Below, in pieces: positions 32,632-42,151 of a stretch of DNA of 64,000 bases; position 1 is the stretch's first letter, and each line of letters opens with the position of its first letter. Both the position numbers and the translations under genes were made by a program. The stretch lies in assembly GCA_016183615.1 (NCBI GenBank), contig JACPEG010000026.1:62001-126000 (forward strand). The letters are read 5' to 3'. The notes beneath the pieces are model-generated. The model was not told the origin of the DNA, searched no databases, and saw only the letters and a list, made by a program, of their open reading frames with translations. This DNA comes from Betaproteobacteria bacterium. Lineage in GTDB: Bacteria > Pseudomonadota > Gammaproteobacteria > Burkholderiales > UBA6910.

Positions 32632-33741
32632 CTAGTCCACCGGCTGCGACGCGTCGAGCATGCGCTGCAGCGCAATCTTCGCCAGCCCGGCCTCGTGGGG
32701 CGGTACCTTGATCTGGTTGACCACATTGCCCCCAGCCAGGTTCTCCAGGGTCCAGGCCAGGTGCTGGGGGTCGATGCGGGCCATGGTGGAGCACATGCAC
32801 ACCGTGGGCGCCATGAACTGCACGATCTTGCCATCGGGCTTGAATTCCTCGGCGATGCGGTTCACCAGGTTGAGCTCGGTACCCACCAGCCAGCGGGTGC
32901 CGGGCTTCGCTTCGCGGATGGTCCTGATGATGTATTCGGTGGAGCCCACGAAATCCGAGTTGCCGCACACTTCGAAGTTGCACTCGGGGTGGGAAATCAC
33001 CAGTCCGTCCGGGTGCTGGGTGCGCCAGCGCAGGACGTGGGAAACCTGGAACATCTGGTGCACCGAACAGTGGCCCTTCCAGAGCAGGATCCTGGCCTTG
33101 CGGATGGTTTCCGGCGCAAGCCCCCCGAGGGGCTCGTCCGGATCCCACACCGGCATGTCCTCCAGGGGAATACCCATCTTGTGGCCGCTCCAACGGCCCA
33201 GGTGCTGATCCGGAAAGAACAGCACCTTCTCCCGCTGCCCGAAGGACCACTCGAGAATCTTCGTCGCGTTGCTGGAGGTGCAGACGATGCCGCCGTGCTC
33301 GCCGCAGAACGCCTTCAGGTCGGCAGCGGAATTGATATAGGTGACGGGCGTGATGGCCTGATCGGGATCCAGCACCTCGGATAGCTCGCGCCAGGCCCGC
33401 TCCACCTTGGAGAGATTCGCCATATCGGCCATTGAGCAGCCGGCGTTCAGGTCCGGGAGGATCGAAACCTGGTCGGGCTTGGACAGGATGTCCGCCACTT
33501 CGGCCATGAAATGCACCCCGCAGAACACGATGTATTCCGCATCGGTCCGGGCCGCGAGGCGCGACAGCTTGAGCGAATCCCCGGTGAGGTCGGCGTGCCG
33601 GTAGACGTCGGCCCGCTGATAATGGTGGCACAGGATCACCGCCCGCCTGCCGAGGGCGGCGCGGGCGGCGGCGACGCGCTCCTGGCAGGCATCGTCCTGG
33701 AGCCTGGCGAAACGGTCGAAAGCGACGGCGGCGACTTGCAT
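32632..33741 (-). CDS. nadA: Quinolinate synthase A
   Basis: A 369-aa NadA, the [4Fe-4S] enzyme that condenses iminoaspartate with dihydroxyacetone phosphate to quinolinate in NAD synthesis. Signatures are LCHHYQRADVYRHADLTGDS, FCGVHFMAEVADIL, NAGCSMADM, CTSSNA, SHPECNFEV, and the C-terminal PTVCMCSTMARI. The three cluster cysteines lie in these conserved blocks. Length fits the long proteobacterial type. It heads the co-directional run to clsB. Confidence 0.95.
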   Translation of the reverse strand: MQVAAVAFDRFARLQDDACQERVAAARAALGRRAVILCHHYQRADVYRHADLTGDSLKLSRLAARTDAEYIVFCGVHFMAEVADILSKPDQVSILPDLNAGCSMADMANLSKVERAWRELSEVLDPDQAITPVTYINSAADLKAFCGEHGGIVCTSSNATKILEWSFGQREKVLFFPDQHLGRWSGHKMGIPLEDMPVWDPDEPLGGLAPETIRKARILLWKGHCSVHQMFQVSHVLRWRTQHPDGLVISHPECNFEVCGNSDFVGSTEYIIRTIREAKPGTRWLVGTELNLVNRIAEEFKPDGKIVQFMAPTVCMCSTMARIDPQHLAWTLENLAGGNVVNQIKVPPHEAGLAKIALQRMLDASQPVD

Positions 33742-33851
33742 GAGGCGAATCCTGGCAAACCGGGAAAGTTAACTTACCACATTAAGACAAGAATTCCAGC
33801 CTGGCGTTGCGACGCCGCATCATGAAAAACCGCGCCAGCCCGAAAACGAGT

Positions 33852-33945
33852 GCGTAGGTTGGGCCTCGCTTGCGAAGCCCCACGATCGCGAAGCCCGACC
33901 CGGAGCGCGTTGGGCTTCGGCCGAAAGCCGAAGCCCAGCCTACGC
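33852..33945. repeat. GTAGGTTGGGC palindromic repeat
   Basis: GCGTAGGTTGGGCCTCGC at the left and GAAGCCCAGCCTACGC at the right are inverted copies, with an internal GGGCTTCGG/CCGAAGCCC hairpin. A second member lies at 61698-61790. The right end overlaps nudB and supplies its TAG stop. Confidence 0.85.
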
Positions 33946-34383
33946 GAGTTCGGGCAGCTTGCGGATCGCCGCCGCGTTGCTCCAGGAAAACACCTTCTCC
34001 GCAGCCTCCTGCCACGGAAACCAGGCGTATTCCAGATGCTCCTTGGGCTCCAGCCTCACCGGCAGCTGCGCGGGCACCAGCAGTCCGAACACGTGCTCGG
34101 TGTTGCGGGTGACACCCGGCGAATAGCGCCGGCGCCATTCCTTGAAAATCTCGTACTCATTGACGATGTTCCAGTCGCAGAGCGGAAGGCTCGAGGCATC
34201 GAGGCCCGTCTCTTCCCACACTTCCCGCACCGCGGTCTGCTCCAGGGTTTCGCCCTCATGCTGGCTACCGGTGACCGACTGCCAGGCGCCCGGACGATCC
34301 GCGCGCTCCAGCAGCAGCACCTGGAGATCGGCGGTGTAGATCACCACCAGCACCGAGACCGGGATCTTGTAGGATTTCACCAC
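33940..34383 (-). CDS. nudB: Dihydroneopterin triphosphate pyrophosphatase (Nudix)
   Basis: A 147-aa Nudix hydrolase of the NudB type, which removes pyrophosphate from dihydroneopterin triphosphate in folate synthesis. The Nudix box G-x5-E-x7-R-E-x2-E-E-x-G is at residues 39-61 (GSQHEGETLEQTAVREVWEE...). The order aspS-nudB is common in proteobacteria. Both ends touch repeats: the start is a GTG pair within the nonamer element at 34381, and the stop TAG (33940-33942) is part of a GTAGG palindrome. No ribosome site is visible. Confidence 0.9.
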   Translation of the reverse strand: MVKSYKIPVSVLVVIYTADLQVLLLERADRPGAWQSVTGSQHEGETLEQTAVREVWEETGLDASSLPLCDWNIVNEYEIFKEWRRRYSPGVTRNTEHVFGLLVPAQLPVRLEPKEHLEYAWFPWQEAAEKVFSWSNAAAIRKLPELA

Positions 34384-34540
34384 GGAGGCACAGAGACACG
34401 GAGAAATTCAACGGCTTTAACGCAAAGGGAAAAAGAAAGAATCGCAAAGGACGCAAAGGAACAATCCGAATTCCTTTGCGCTCTTTGCGCTGTTTGCGTC
34501 TTTGCGTTGAATGAGTTTTCCCTTCGCTGTGTTTCTTTGG
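34378..34540. repeat. Nonamer-armed inverted repeat between aspS and nudB
   Basis: The left side has CGCAAAG at 34421, 34443 and 34452. The right side has CTTTGCG-type units at 34474, 34483, 34492 and 34500 (spacing 9, 9, 8). Outer flanks CCACGGAGGCACAGAGACAC and CGCTGTGTTTCTTTGGCGG are also roughly complementary. It fills the aspS-nudB gap and provides the GTG start of nudB. Confidence 0.8.
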
Positions 34541-34546
34541 CGGATC

Positions 34547-36328
34547 TTAAGCCTTCGCGGTTTCCGCCTGCCGCAGCCGGATGTGCAGTTCGCGAAGCTG
34601 CTTCTCGTCGACGCCGGAGGGCGCGTGGGTGAGCAGGCACTGGGCGCGCTGGGTCTTGGGGAAGGCGATCACGTCGCGAATGGACTCGGCCCCGGCCATG
34701 AGGGTCACCAGCCGGTCCAGCCCGAAGGCGATGCCGCCGTGGGGCGGCGCGCCGTACTGCAGGGCGTCCAGCAGGAAGCCGAATTTCTCCCTCGCTTCCT
34801 CAGGGCCGATATTGAGCGCCCGGAACACTTTCGACTGCACTTCCTGCCGGTGAATCCGCACCGAGCCGCCGCCGATCTCCCAGCCGTTCAGTACCATGTC
34901 GTAGGCCCTGGACAGCGCCTTTCCGGGATCGGTTTCCAGGTAATCCTCGTGGCCGTGGGCGGGAGAAGTGAAGGGGTGATGCAGCGCCACCCAGCGCCCC
35001 TCTTCGGCGTCCCACTCGAACATGGGGAAGTCCACCACCCACAGGGGCTTCCAGCCCTTCTCGGCAAAGCCCCTCTCGTGCCCCACCTTGGCCCGCAGCG
35101 CGCCCAGGGACTCGCTCACCACCTTCTCCTCGTCGGCGCCGAAGAAGATGAGATCGCCGTCCTTCGCGCCGCTGCGGGAAAGGATTTCCCTGACGATGGG
35201 TTCGGGGAGAAACTTGAGAATGGGGGACTGCAGCCCCTCAACCCCCTTGGCGATCTCGTTCACCTTGATGTAGGCGAGGCCCCTGGCGCCGTAGATGGCC
35301 ACGAACGTCGTGTAGTCGTCGATTTCCTTGCGGGTGAGACTGCCGCCGCCCGGCACCCGCAGCGCGGCAACCCGCCCGCCCCGCATCTCGGCCGCGCCCC
35401 GGAACACCTTGAATTCCACGCTCTTCATGAGGTCGGTGAGCTCGGTGAGGGTGAGCGGCACCCGCAGGTCCGGCTTGTCGGAGCCGTATTTGCTCATGGC
35501 CTCGGCAAACGACAGCCGGGGAAACGGGTTCGGCAGCTCCACGCCCAGCGCCTCCTTGAACAGGTGCCGGATCATTTCCTCCATGAGCGCCGTGATTTCC
35601 TTCTCGGTGAGAAAGGAGGTTTCGATATCGATCTGGGTGAATTCCGGCTGGCGGTCGGCCCTGAGGTCCTCGTCGCGGAAGCACCTGGTGATCTGGTAGT
35701 AGCGGTCGAAGCCGGCGATCATCAGGAGCTGCTTGAACAGCTGGGGCGACTGGGGCAGCGCGAAGAACTGCCCGGGATTGACCCGCGACGGCACCAGGTA
35801 GTCGCGGGCCCCTTCCGGGGTGGATTTGGTCAGCATCGGCGTTTCCACGTCGATGAAGCCGTGGCGGTCCAGGAAGTTGCGCACCGTCATGGCGGCCTTG
35901 TACCGGAGCCGCATGTTTTTCTGCATCTCGGGGCGGCGCAGATCGAGATAGCGGTACTCCAGCCGAACCATCTCGCTCAGGGCGTCTTCATCCATCTGAA
36001 ACGGCGGCGTGAGCGAGGGGTTGAGAATCTCGATGACCTTGGCCAGGAGTTCCACGTCGCCGCTCACCAGATTGGGATTCACGGTGCCCTCCGGGCGATG
36101 GCGCACCAGGCCCGAGACCCGGATCACGAATTCATTGCGCAGCTTCTCGGCGACCTTGAAGGTTTCCGGACTGTCCGGGTCGCACACCACCTGCACCAGG
36201 CCCTCGCGGTCCCGCAGGTCGATGAAGATCACGCCGCCGTGGTCGCGGCGGCGGTGCACCCAGCCGCAGATCTCCACGGTCTGGTCCAGGTGTTTCCGGC
36301 TGATGAGGCCGCAGTAATCGCTGCGCAT
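34547..36328 (-). CDS. aspS: Aspartyl-tRNA synthetase
   Basis: A 593-aa bacterial-type AspRS, a class II synthetase. The N-terminal OB-fold anticodon domain ([16 protein letters not shown] to about 110) is followed by the catalytic core with motif 2 ([16 protein letters not shown]), a GAD insertion (about 290-420), and motif 3 ([10 protein letters not shown]). The start at 36328 matches the family. Co-directional with fmdB and DUF502 upstream and nudB downstream. Confidence 0.96.
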   Translation of the reverse strand: MRSDYCGLISRKHLDQTVEICGWVHRRRDHGGVIFIDLRDREGLVQVVCDPDSPETFKVAEKLRNEFVIRVSGLVRHRPEGTVNPNLVSGDVELLAKVIEILNPSLTPPFQMDEDALSEMVRLEYRYLDLRRPEMQKNMRLRYKAAMTVRNFLDRHGFIDVETPMLTKSTPEGARDYLVPSRVNPGQFFALPQSPQLFKQLLMIAGFDRYYQITRCFRDEDLRADRQPEFTQIDIETSFLTEKEITALMEEMIRHLFKEALGVELPNPFPRLSFAEAMSKYGSDKPDLRVPLTLTELTDLMKSVEFKVFRGAAEMRGGRVAALRVPGGGSLTRKEIDDYTTFVAIYGARGLAYIKVNEIAKGVEGLQSPILKFLPEPIVREILSRSGAKDGDLIFFGADEEKVVSESLGALRAKVGHERGFAEKGWKPLWVVDFPMFEWDAEEGRWVALHHPFTSPAHGHEDYLETDPGKALSRAYDMVLNGWEIGGGSVRIHRQEVQSKVFRALNIGPEEAREKFGFLLDALQYGAPPHGGIAFGLDRLVTLMAGAESIRDVIAFPKTQRAQCLLTHAPSGVDEKQLRELHIRLRQAETAKA

Positions 36329-36407
36329 TTTCTTGAACGGAAGGATAAGGGGATTGGAAACTTCGGTGATCGTAAGGCGCGGACTCTCCCGGTGCAAAGC
36401 CGGTACT

Positions 36408-37091
36408 TCAGGGGTTCCGCCTTCGGTCCTCATTGCCCTCGCGGTGGTCCTCCTCCGGGTCGCGGGCGATGTCCAGCACGTGCCGGCGGTCGTCCGGGCC
36501 GCGGCGCCGCTCCGGCACCATCGCGCCCATTGAAACGATGTACTTCAGCGCCTGGTCCACCCGCATGTCAACCTCGATCACTTCGTCCTTCTTCACGAAG
36601 AAATAAAAGCCGTTGACCGGGCTTGGGGTGGTGGGAATGAACACGGCCACATATTCTCCCTCGATGCCGCCGGCCACCTCCGGCGGCATCGTGGTCTGAA
36701 ACGCCAGCGACCACGCCTCGGGATGCGGGTAGCGCACCAGCAGCACCTTGCGGAACGCGTCTCCCTTGCTGGAAAACAGCATGTCGGAGACCTGCTTGAC
36801 GCTGGAGTAGATGGATTTGACGACGGGAATGCGGGCGAGAACGCCCTCCCACATGCGGAGGAGGCGCTGACCGAGGATGTTGGTGGCAAAAACTCCGGTG
36901 CCGAGCACCACCAGCAGCAGCACGATGGCCCCGAGTCCTGGAATGCGAAAGCCCAGCCAGTGCTCGGGCCGGGCGTTTTCCGGGAGGAGCAGGAGGGATT
37001 GATCCAGGGTGCTCACCAGAAAATGGAGCACCCACAAGGTAATCCCCAGGGGCACCCAGATCAGGAGCCCCGTGATGAAATACTTCTTCAC
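36408..37091 (-). CDS. DUF502-family membrane protein
   Basis: 227 aa. Two N-terminal transmembrane helices (about 5-30 and 50-72) precede the conserved [18 protein letters not shown] and [13 protein letters not shown], the DUF502 signature, and [14 protein letters not shown]. The C-terminal 40 residues are highly charged. ATG 37091 overlaps the fmdB stop by ATGA. Function unknown; the fmdB-DUF502-aspS order is widespread in betaproteobacteria. Confidence 0.88.
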   Translation of the reverse strand: MKKYFITGLLIWVPLGITLWVLHFLVSTLDQSLLLLPENARPEHWLGFRIPGLGAIVLLLVVLGTGVFATNILGQRLLRMWEGVLARIPVVKSIYSSVKQVSDMLFSSKGDAFRKVLLVRYPHPEAWSLAFQTTMPPEVAGGIEGEYVAVFIPTTPSPVNGFYFFVKKDEVIEVDMRVDQALKYIVSMGAMVPERRRGPDDRRHVLDIARDPEEDHREGNEDRRRNP

Positions 37092-37354
37092 CCCTGGCCG
37101 GCCGCGCAGGCGCAGTTGCCGCCGCAGCCGGCGGGCTTGGCTTCCTCTTTCGCCTTTTCCTGGGGCTTGCCACTGCCCTTGAAGTCGGTGGCGTACCAGC
37201 CGGACCCCTTGAGCTGGAAGCCGGCGGCGGAGATCAGCTTGGTGAAGGTTTCCTTATGGCACTCCGGGCAATCCTTGAACGGAGCGTCGGAGACTTTCTG
37301 CAAATATTCCTTTTCGAAGCCGCAGGAAGAGCAACGGTACTCGTAAATGGGCAT
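37088..37354 (-). CDS. FmdB-family zinc-ribbon protein
   Basis: An 88-aa FmdB-type regulatory-like protein from ATG 37354 (MPIYEYRC). Two CxxC knuckles, C8/C11 and C29/C32, form the zinc ribbon. The C-terminal third is Lys/Glu-rich and ends in a Cys/Gly cluster (GCGGNCACA). It heads the fmdB-DUF502-aspS run and is translationally coupled to DUF502. The molecular role of this family is not established. Confidence 0.88.
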   Translation of the reverse strand: MPIYEYRCSSCGFEKEYLQKVSDAPFKDCPECHKETFTKLISAAGFQLKGSGWYATDFKGSGKPQEKAKEEAKPAGCGGNCACAAGQG

Positions 37355-37517
37355 TTTTTGCCTCCCGATCCTCAAAAATCAATTATACCTTAGCCGCTTA
37401 CCGCTTGTGACGGCCTATTTGGGGGCAAATTCACCGAAATCCAAGGGTACTGGTGCCTGGGTTCGGTCGCCCCCCGTCGCCGGGACCGTACGCCATCCCA
37501 AAAAAAGCGCTAGTTAT

Positions 37518-37571
37518 TTGATCCAAATCAAATATTGCAACGCAGCAAGGCTCGGCATGGGAGCGTATAAT
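37518..37571 (+). promoter_or_regulatory. FNR/ANR box and -10 element before phaC
   Basis: TTGATCCAAATCAA (37518-37531) is a perfect FNR/ANR/DNR consensus (TTGAT-N4-ATCAA). A consensus -10 TATAAT follows at 37566-37571. The spacing places the box centre about 53 bp before the predicted transcription start, which is not the usual -41.5 position, so another start may be used. Points to oxygen-responsive control of phaC-pta-ackA. Confidence 0.65.
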
Positions 37572-37620
37572 GATTTCCTGATTCCCGCCACCCGGCCGGG
37601 GACCCCCGACCCATGACCCC

Positions 37621-39369
37621 ATGGACGAATCCGTCAGCGACACCCTCATCCAGCCCATCAATTCCCAGAACCTGGACCGCATGGTTCATGCCTGGATGGG
37701 CCGCCTCACCCAGGGCCTGTCCCCCGCGGCCCTGGCGGTGGCCTATTTCGACTGGGCAATCCATCTCGCCATCTACCCCGGGAAGCGGGTGGAACTGGCG
37801 GAAAAGGGCCTGCGCAAGCTGCACCGCTTCATCCACTACGCCCTGCACGCCCGCGACCCCGATTGCCCCCTGTGCATCGAGCCCCTGCCCCAGGATGAGC
37901 GGTTCACCGGCCCGGCATGGCAGGAGTCGCCCTTCAACCTGATCCACCAGTCGTTCCTCCTCTACCAGCAGTGGTGGCACAACGCCACCACCGAGGTGCG
38001 CGGGGTTTCGCGCCACCACGAGCACGTGGTGAACTTCGCCTCCCGCCAGATTCTGGACGTCTTCTCGCCTTCCAACTTTATTCTCACCAACCCGGAAGTG
38101 CTGGAGACCACGATCCGCAAGGGCGGCGTGAACCTGTACGAGGGCGCCATGAACCTGTGGCGCGACTGGGAGCGCCAGGCCGCGGGCAAGCCCCCGGAAG
38201 GGGCGGAAGCGTTCCGGGTGGGGAAAAACGTGGCCGTCACCCCCGGGAAGGTGGTGTTCCGAAACCGGTTGATCGAGCTGATCCAGTATTCGCCCGCGAC
38301 CGGGACCGTGTATCCGGAGCCGGTGCTGGTCGTGCCCTCCTGGATCATGAAGTACTACATCCTCGACCTTTCGCCGCAGAACTCGCTGGTGAAATACCTG
38401 GTGGACCGGGGCCACACCGTGTTCCTGGTTTCCTGGAAAAACCCGGGCGAGGCGGACCGGGACCTCGGCATGGACGATTACCTGCGGCTCGGGCCCATGG
38501 CGGCCCTCGATGCGCTGTCGGCCATCGTGCCCGACCGCAGGATCCACGCGACCGGCTACTGCCTGGGCGGGACGCTGCTCTCGGTGGCCGCCTCGGCGAT
38601 GGCCCGCGACAACGACGATCGCCTCAAGACCGTCACCCTGTTCGCCGCCGAAGTGGATTTCGGGGAGCCGGGCGAGCTGTCGCTGTTCATCGACGACAGC
38701 CAGATCGCTTACCTGGAAGACATCATGTGGGACCGGGGGTACCTGGACGGCAAGCAGATGGCGGGCGCTTTCCAACTCCTCAATTCCAAGGACCTCATCT
38801 GGTCCAGACTGATCCACGACTACCTGATGGGCGTACGCCGGCCGCTCCCGGATCTCATGGCGTGGAACGCGGACGCCACGCGGCTCCCCTACCGCATGCA
38901 CAAGGAATACCTGACGAGCCTCTACCTCGCCAACGACCTGGCCGAAGGCCGCTACCTGGTCAATGACCGGCCCATCGCGCTCTCGGACATTCGCGCGCCG
39001 ATTTTCGCGGTGGGCACCGTGAAGGACCACGTCTCGCCGTGGAAATCGGTGTACAAGCTCCACATCCTCACCGACACCGATGTCACCTTCGTGCTCACCA
39101 CCGGCGGCCACAACGCCGGCATCGTGAGCGAGCCGGGTCATCCGCGCCGCAGCTACCAGATCGCCACCCGCCACGACGACGAAAAATACGTGGACCCGGA
39201 GACCTGGCAGGCCATCGCCCCGCGCCACGAGGGCTCCTGGTGGCCGGCGTGGCAGCAGTGGCTCGCCGAACGCTCGGGCAGCCGCGTCGCCCCGCCCGCC
39301 ACCGGCGCCCCGGAAAAGGGTTATCATCCCCTGGGCGGCGCCCCGGGGACCTACGTTCTGCAACCGTGA
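37621..39369 (+). CDS. phaC: Polyhydroxyalkanoate synthase (PhaC)
   Basis: A 582-aa PHA synthase that polymerises 3-hydroxyacyl-CoA. The lipase-like box is GYCLGG with catalytic C314; D469 (KDHVSPW) and H497 (GGHNAGI) complete the triad. Single-protein length and the absence of a phaE/phaR partner fit class I. It heads a three-gene run with maoC-pta and ackA, suggesting that carbon can be steered between polymer and acetate. The FNR-type box upstream implies low-oxygen control. Confidence 0.92.
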   Translation: MDESVSDTLIQPINSQNLDRMVHAWMGRLTQGLSPAALAVAYFDWAIHLAIYPGKRVELAEKGLRKLHRFIHYALHARDPDCPLCIEPLPQDERFTGPAWQESPFNLIHQSFLLYQQWWHNATTEVRGVSRHHEHVVNFASRQILDVFSPSNFILTNPEVLETTIRKGGVNLYEGAMNLWRDWERQAAGKPPEGAEAFRVGKNVAVTPGKVVFRNRLIELIQYSPATGTVYPEPVLVVPSWIMKYYILDLSPQNSLVKYLVDRGHTVFLVSWKNPGEADRDLGMDDYLRLGPMAALDALSAIVPDRRIHATGYCLGGTLLSVAASAMARDNDDRLKTVTLFAAEVDFGEPGELSLFIDDSQIAYLEDIMWDRGYLDGKQMAGAFQLLNSKDLIWSRLIHDYLMGVRRPLPDLMAWNADATRLPYRMHKEYLTSLYLANDLAEGRYLVNDRPIALSDIRAPIFAVGTVKDHVSPWKSVYKLHILTDTDVTFVLTTGGHNAGIVSEPGHPRRSYQIATRHDDEKYVDPETWQAIAPRHEGSWWPAWQQWLAERSGSRVAPPATGAPEKGYHPLGGAPGTYVLQP

Positions 39370-39390
39370 GCGCCAGGGAGGAACCGTCCT

Positions 39391-40818
39391 TTGAACAAGA
39401 CCGCCATCCAGCAGGAATTCCGGGATGTGATCGAAAACCGGCCCTTCGCCGAAATCAAGGTCGGCGACAAGGCGAGCCTCACCCGCATCCTCACCAAGGA
39501 GGACGTCCAGCTGTTCGCCATTCTCACCGGCGACGTGAACCCGACGGTGCTCGACGAGGAATTCGCCCGGACCCACCTCTACCACCGGATCGTCGCCCCC
39601 GGCATGTGGGGCGGCTCGCTGATCTCGGCGGTGCTCGGCACCAAGTACCCCGGGCCCGGCACCATTTACGCCGACCAGTCGCTGCATTTCCTGCGGCCCG
39701 TGTCCCTGGGCGACACCATCACCGCCACCCTGACGGTGACCGGCCGCAATGAAGCCGACCACCGGGTCACCTTCGAATGCGAGTGCATCAACCAGAAGGG
39801 GGAGGTGGTGATCAGCGGCATCGCCGTCGTGATTGCCCCCACCGAGAAAATCCGCCGCGAGCGCGCCGAGCTGCCCACGGTCCGGCTGATGGATTCCTAC
39901 GCCCGCTACTACCGGCACCTGCTGGACCTGTCCCGGGACATGGCGCCGATCCGCACCGCCGTCGTGCACCCGGCGGACAAGGTCTCCCTCATGGGGGCGA
40001 TCCAGGCCGCACGCGAAGACCTCATCGTGCCGGTCCTGATCGGCCCCGAGGCCAAGATCCGCGCGGTGGCCGCCGCCGAGGGCGCCGACATTTCCGGCTA
40101 CACCATCATCAATACCGAGCACAGCCACGCCGCCGCCGAGAAGGGCGTGGCGCTGGCCCGCGCCGGCGAAGTGGAGGCGATCATGAAGGGCAGCCTCCAC
40201 ACCGACGAGCTGATGGGCGAGGTGGTGGACAAGGCGACCGGCATCCGCACCGCGCGCCGCGTCAGCCACGTGTTCATCATGGACGTGCCCACCTACCCGC
40301 GGCCCCTGTTCATCACCGACGCCGCCATCACCATCGAGCCGACGCTGGACGACAAGGTGGACATCGTGCAGAACGCCATCGACCTCGCCCACTGCCTGGG
40401 CATCGAGACACCGAAGGTTGCGGTCCTCTCGGCGGTGGAAACCGTGACCACCAAGATCCGCTCCACCATCGAGGCGGCGGCCCTGTGCAAGATGGCCGAC
40501 CGCGGCCAGATCAGGGGCGCGATCCTGGACGGGCCGCTCGCCTTCGACAACGTGGTCTCCGAGGTCGCCGCCAAGATCAAGGGCATCACCTCGCCCGTGT
40601 CCGGCAAGGCCGACATCCTGCTGGTGCCGGACCTGGAGTCCGGCAACATGCTGGCGAAGCAGCTCGAGTACCTGGCCGACGCCCAGGCTGCCGGCATCGT
40701 GCTGGGCGCGCGCGTGCCGATCATTCTCACCAGCCGGGCCGACAAGGAAATGGCGCGCATGGCCTCCTGCGCCGTGGCCCTGCTGGTGGCCCGCAAAAAG
40801 CAGAAGCTATCCCAGTAG
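39391..40818 (+). CDS. MaoC-like hydratase domain fused to phosphate acetyltransferase
   Basis: 475 aa from TTG 39391 (GGGAGGAA upstream). Residues about 20-150 form a MaoC/R-hydratase hotdog domain; residues 165-475 form a phosphate acetyl/butyryltransferase (VHPADKVSLMGAIQAA, ISHVFIMDVP-like region and PDLESGNMLAKQL). In the hotdog active site D48 is kept (GDVNP), but the partner His of the GDxNPxH motif is Val53, so hydratase activity is doubtful. The Pta domain should interconvert acyl-CoA and acyl phosphate for the AckA next door. Confidence 0.88.
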   Translation: MNKTAIQQEFRDVIENRPFAEIKVGDKASLTRILTKEDVQLFAILTGDVNPTVLDEEFARTHLYHRIVAPGMWGGSLISAVLGTKYPGPGTIYADQSLHFLRPVSLGDTITATLTVTGRNEADHRVTFECECINQKGEVVISGIAVVIAPTEKIRRERAELPTVRLMDSYARYYRHLLDLSRDMAPIRTAVVHPADKVSLMGAIQAAREDLIVPVLIGPEAKIRAVAAAEGADISGYTIINTEHSHAAAEKGVALARAGEVEAIMKGSLHTDELMGEVVDKATGIRTARRVSHVFIMDVPTYPRPLFITDAAITIEPTLDDKVDIVQNAIDLAHCLGIETPKVAVLSAVETVTTKIRSTIEAAALCKMADRGQIRGAILDGPLAFDNVVSEVAAKIKGITSPVSGKADILLVPDLESGNMLAKQLEYLADAQAAGIVLGARVPIILTSRADKEMARMASCAVALLVARKKQKLSQ

Positions 40819-40820
40819 CC

Positions 40821-42035
40821 GTGGCCCGGGCGATCCTCGTCGTCAACGCCGGCTCCTCGTCCATCAAGTTCGCGGTATTCCCGCTGGAGGGCGAGCGCCT
40901 GGGCAGCCTCGCCTGCAAGGGTCTCGTCGATCGCATCGGGCCTTCGACCGGCCACTTCAGCGCCTCCGACGCCCAAGGCGCCCGTCTCGCCGACCAGGAC
41001 ATCGCGACCGCACCGGGCGAGCAGCTCGATCACCGGCGCATGTTCGCCACCGCGCTCGACTGGCTGGAACGCCACTCGGCGGGGCTCAGCGTGATTGCCG
41101 CCGGGCACCGGGTGGTGCACGGCGCCGAGCGCTACTCGACGCCGGTGGTCATCGGCCCCGAAGTGATGGCGGAGCTGAAACGGCTCATCCCCCTCGCGCC
41201 CCTGCATCAGCCCCACAACGTGGCCGCCATCGAAGCCCTGGCCCAGGTGAAGCCCGGGCTGCCCCAGGTCGCCTGCTTCGACACCGGGTTCCACCGCAGC
41301 CAGCCGCCGCTGGCCCAGGCTTTTGCCCTTCCCCGCCCGCTGTCGGCTGAGGGCCTGAAGCGCTACGGCTTCCACGGCCTGTCCTACGAGTACATCGCTT
41401 CGGTGCTGCCCGATTACCTGGGGGACCAGGCCGATGGCCGGGTGATCGTGCTCCACCTCGGAAATGGCGCCAGCATGTGCGCCATGAAGCAGCGCAGGAG
41501 CATCGCCACCACCATGGGCTTCACCGCGCTCGACGGCCTGATGATGGGCACCCGCTGCGGCAACCTCGATCCCGGCGTGCTGCTCTATCTCATGCAGGAA
41601 AAGAAAATGGACGCCGAGGCGATCACCGACCTGCTCTACCGCAAGTCGGGGTTGCTGGGGGTGTCCGGCGGCATCGCCAGCGACATGCGCACGCTGCTGG
41701 AAACCGAGGACGACCGCGCGGGAGAGGCGATCGACCTCTTCGTGTACCGCATCGCGCGGGAGATCGGCTCGCTGGCCGCCTGCCTGGAAGGGCTGGACGC
41801 GCTGGTATTCACCGGCGGCATCGGCGAGCACGCCGACACCATCCGCGAGATGGTGTGCGAGGCCGCCGAGTGGCTGGGCGTTCAGCTCGACGAACCCGCC
41901 AACCTGAAGGGGGGGCCCAGGATCAGCAAGGAGGGCAGCGCCGCTTCAGCGTGGGTGATCCCTACCGACGAGGAAGCGGTGATCGCGCGCCATACCTACC
42001 GGCTGCTGAATTCCGGCCATCCTACCCGAAGCTAG
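40821..42035 (+). CDS. ackA: Acetate kinase
   Basis: A 404-aa ASKHA-fold kinase that converts acetyl phosphate and ADP to acetate and ATP. Signatures are LVVNAGSSSIKF at the start, YGFHGLSYEYI, HLGNGASMCA, GLMMGTRCGNLDPGV and the C-terminal VFTGGIGEHAD. The start is GTG 40821, 2 bp after the pta stop, so the two are coupled. A longer in-frame extension upstream is only an overlapping open frame in pta. Confidence 0.93.
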   Translation: MARAILVVNAGSSSIKFAVFPLEGERLGSLACKGLVDRIGPSTGHFSASDAQGARLADQDIATAPGEQLDHRRMFATALDWLERHSAGLSVIAAGHRVVHGAERYSTPVVIGPEVMAELKRLIPLAPLHQPHNVAAIEALAQVKPGLPQVACFDTGFHRSQPPLAQAFALPRPLSAEGLKRYGFHGLSYEYIASVLPDYLGDQADGRVIVLHLGNGASMCAMKQRRSIATTMGFTALDGLMMGTRCGNLDPGVLLYLMQEKKMDAEAITDLLYRKSGLLGVSGGIASDMRTLLETEDDRAGEAIDLFVYRIAREIGSLAACLEGLDALVFTGGIGEHADTIREMVCEAAEWLGVQLDEPANLKGGPRISKEGSAASAWVIPTDEEAVIARHTYRLLNSGHPTRS

Positions 42036-42036
42036 T

Positions 42037-42132
42037 TGTCACCCTGGCGAAAGCCGGGGTCCAGCGCGGCCGTTGAAAAACCACAGGGTCCCAGCTTGGT
42101 CGTCACCCCGGACCCCGATCCGGGACGGGAAG
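42037..42132. repeat. Short CCCGGACCCCGATCCGGG-type repeat
   Basis: After ackA, GTCACCCTGGCGAAAGCCGG and then CGTCACCCCGGACCCCGATC form two related direct copies of a short motif, the second with an internal palindrome. No gene is present. Of the dispersed-repeat type; only this pair was noticed in the window. Confidence 0.5.
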
Positions 42133-42151
42133 ACGGAGTTTTCCACGCGCA

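Noticed and set aside
34511-36616. A 701-codon open frame opposite aspS
   Set aside because: Antisense of a conserved tRNA synthetase, with no family signature.
37528-40392. A 954-codon open frame on the minus strand
   Set aside because: It is antisense to phaC and maoC-pta, whose catalytic motifs are clear; its translation is low-complexity His/Gly/Val-rich sequence typical of antisense frames in GC-rich DNA.
39777-40820. A long N-terminal extension of ackA
   Set aside because: The frame is open only because it overlaps pta; acetate kinase begins at the conserved VNAGSSSIK, reached from GTG 40821.
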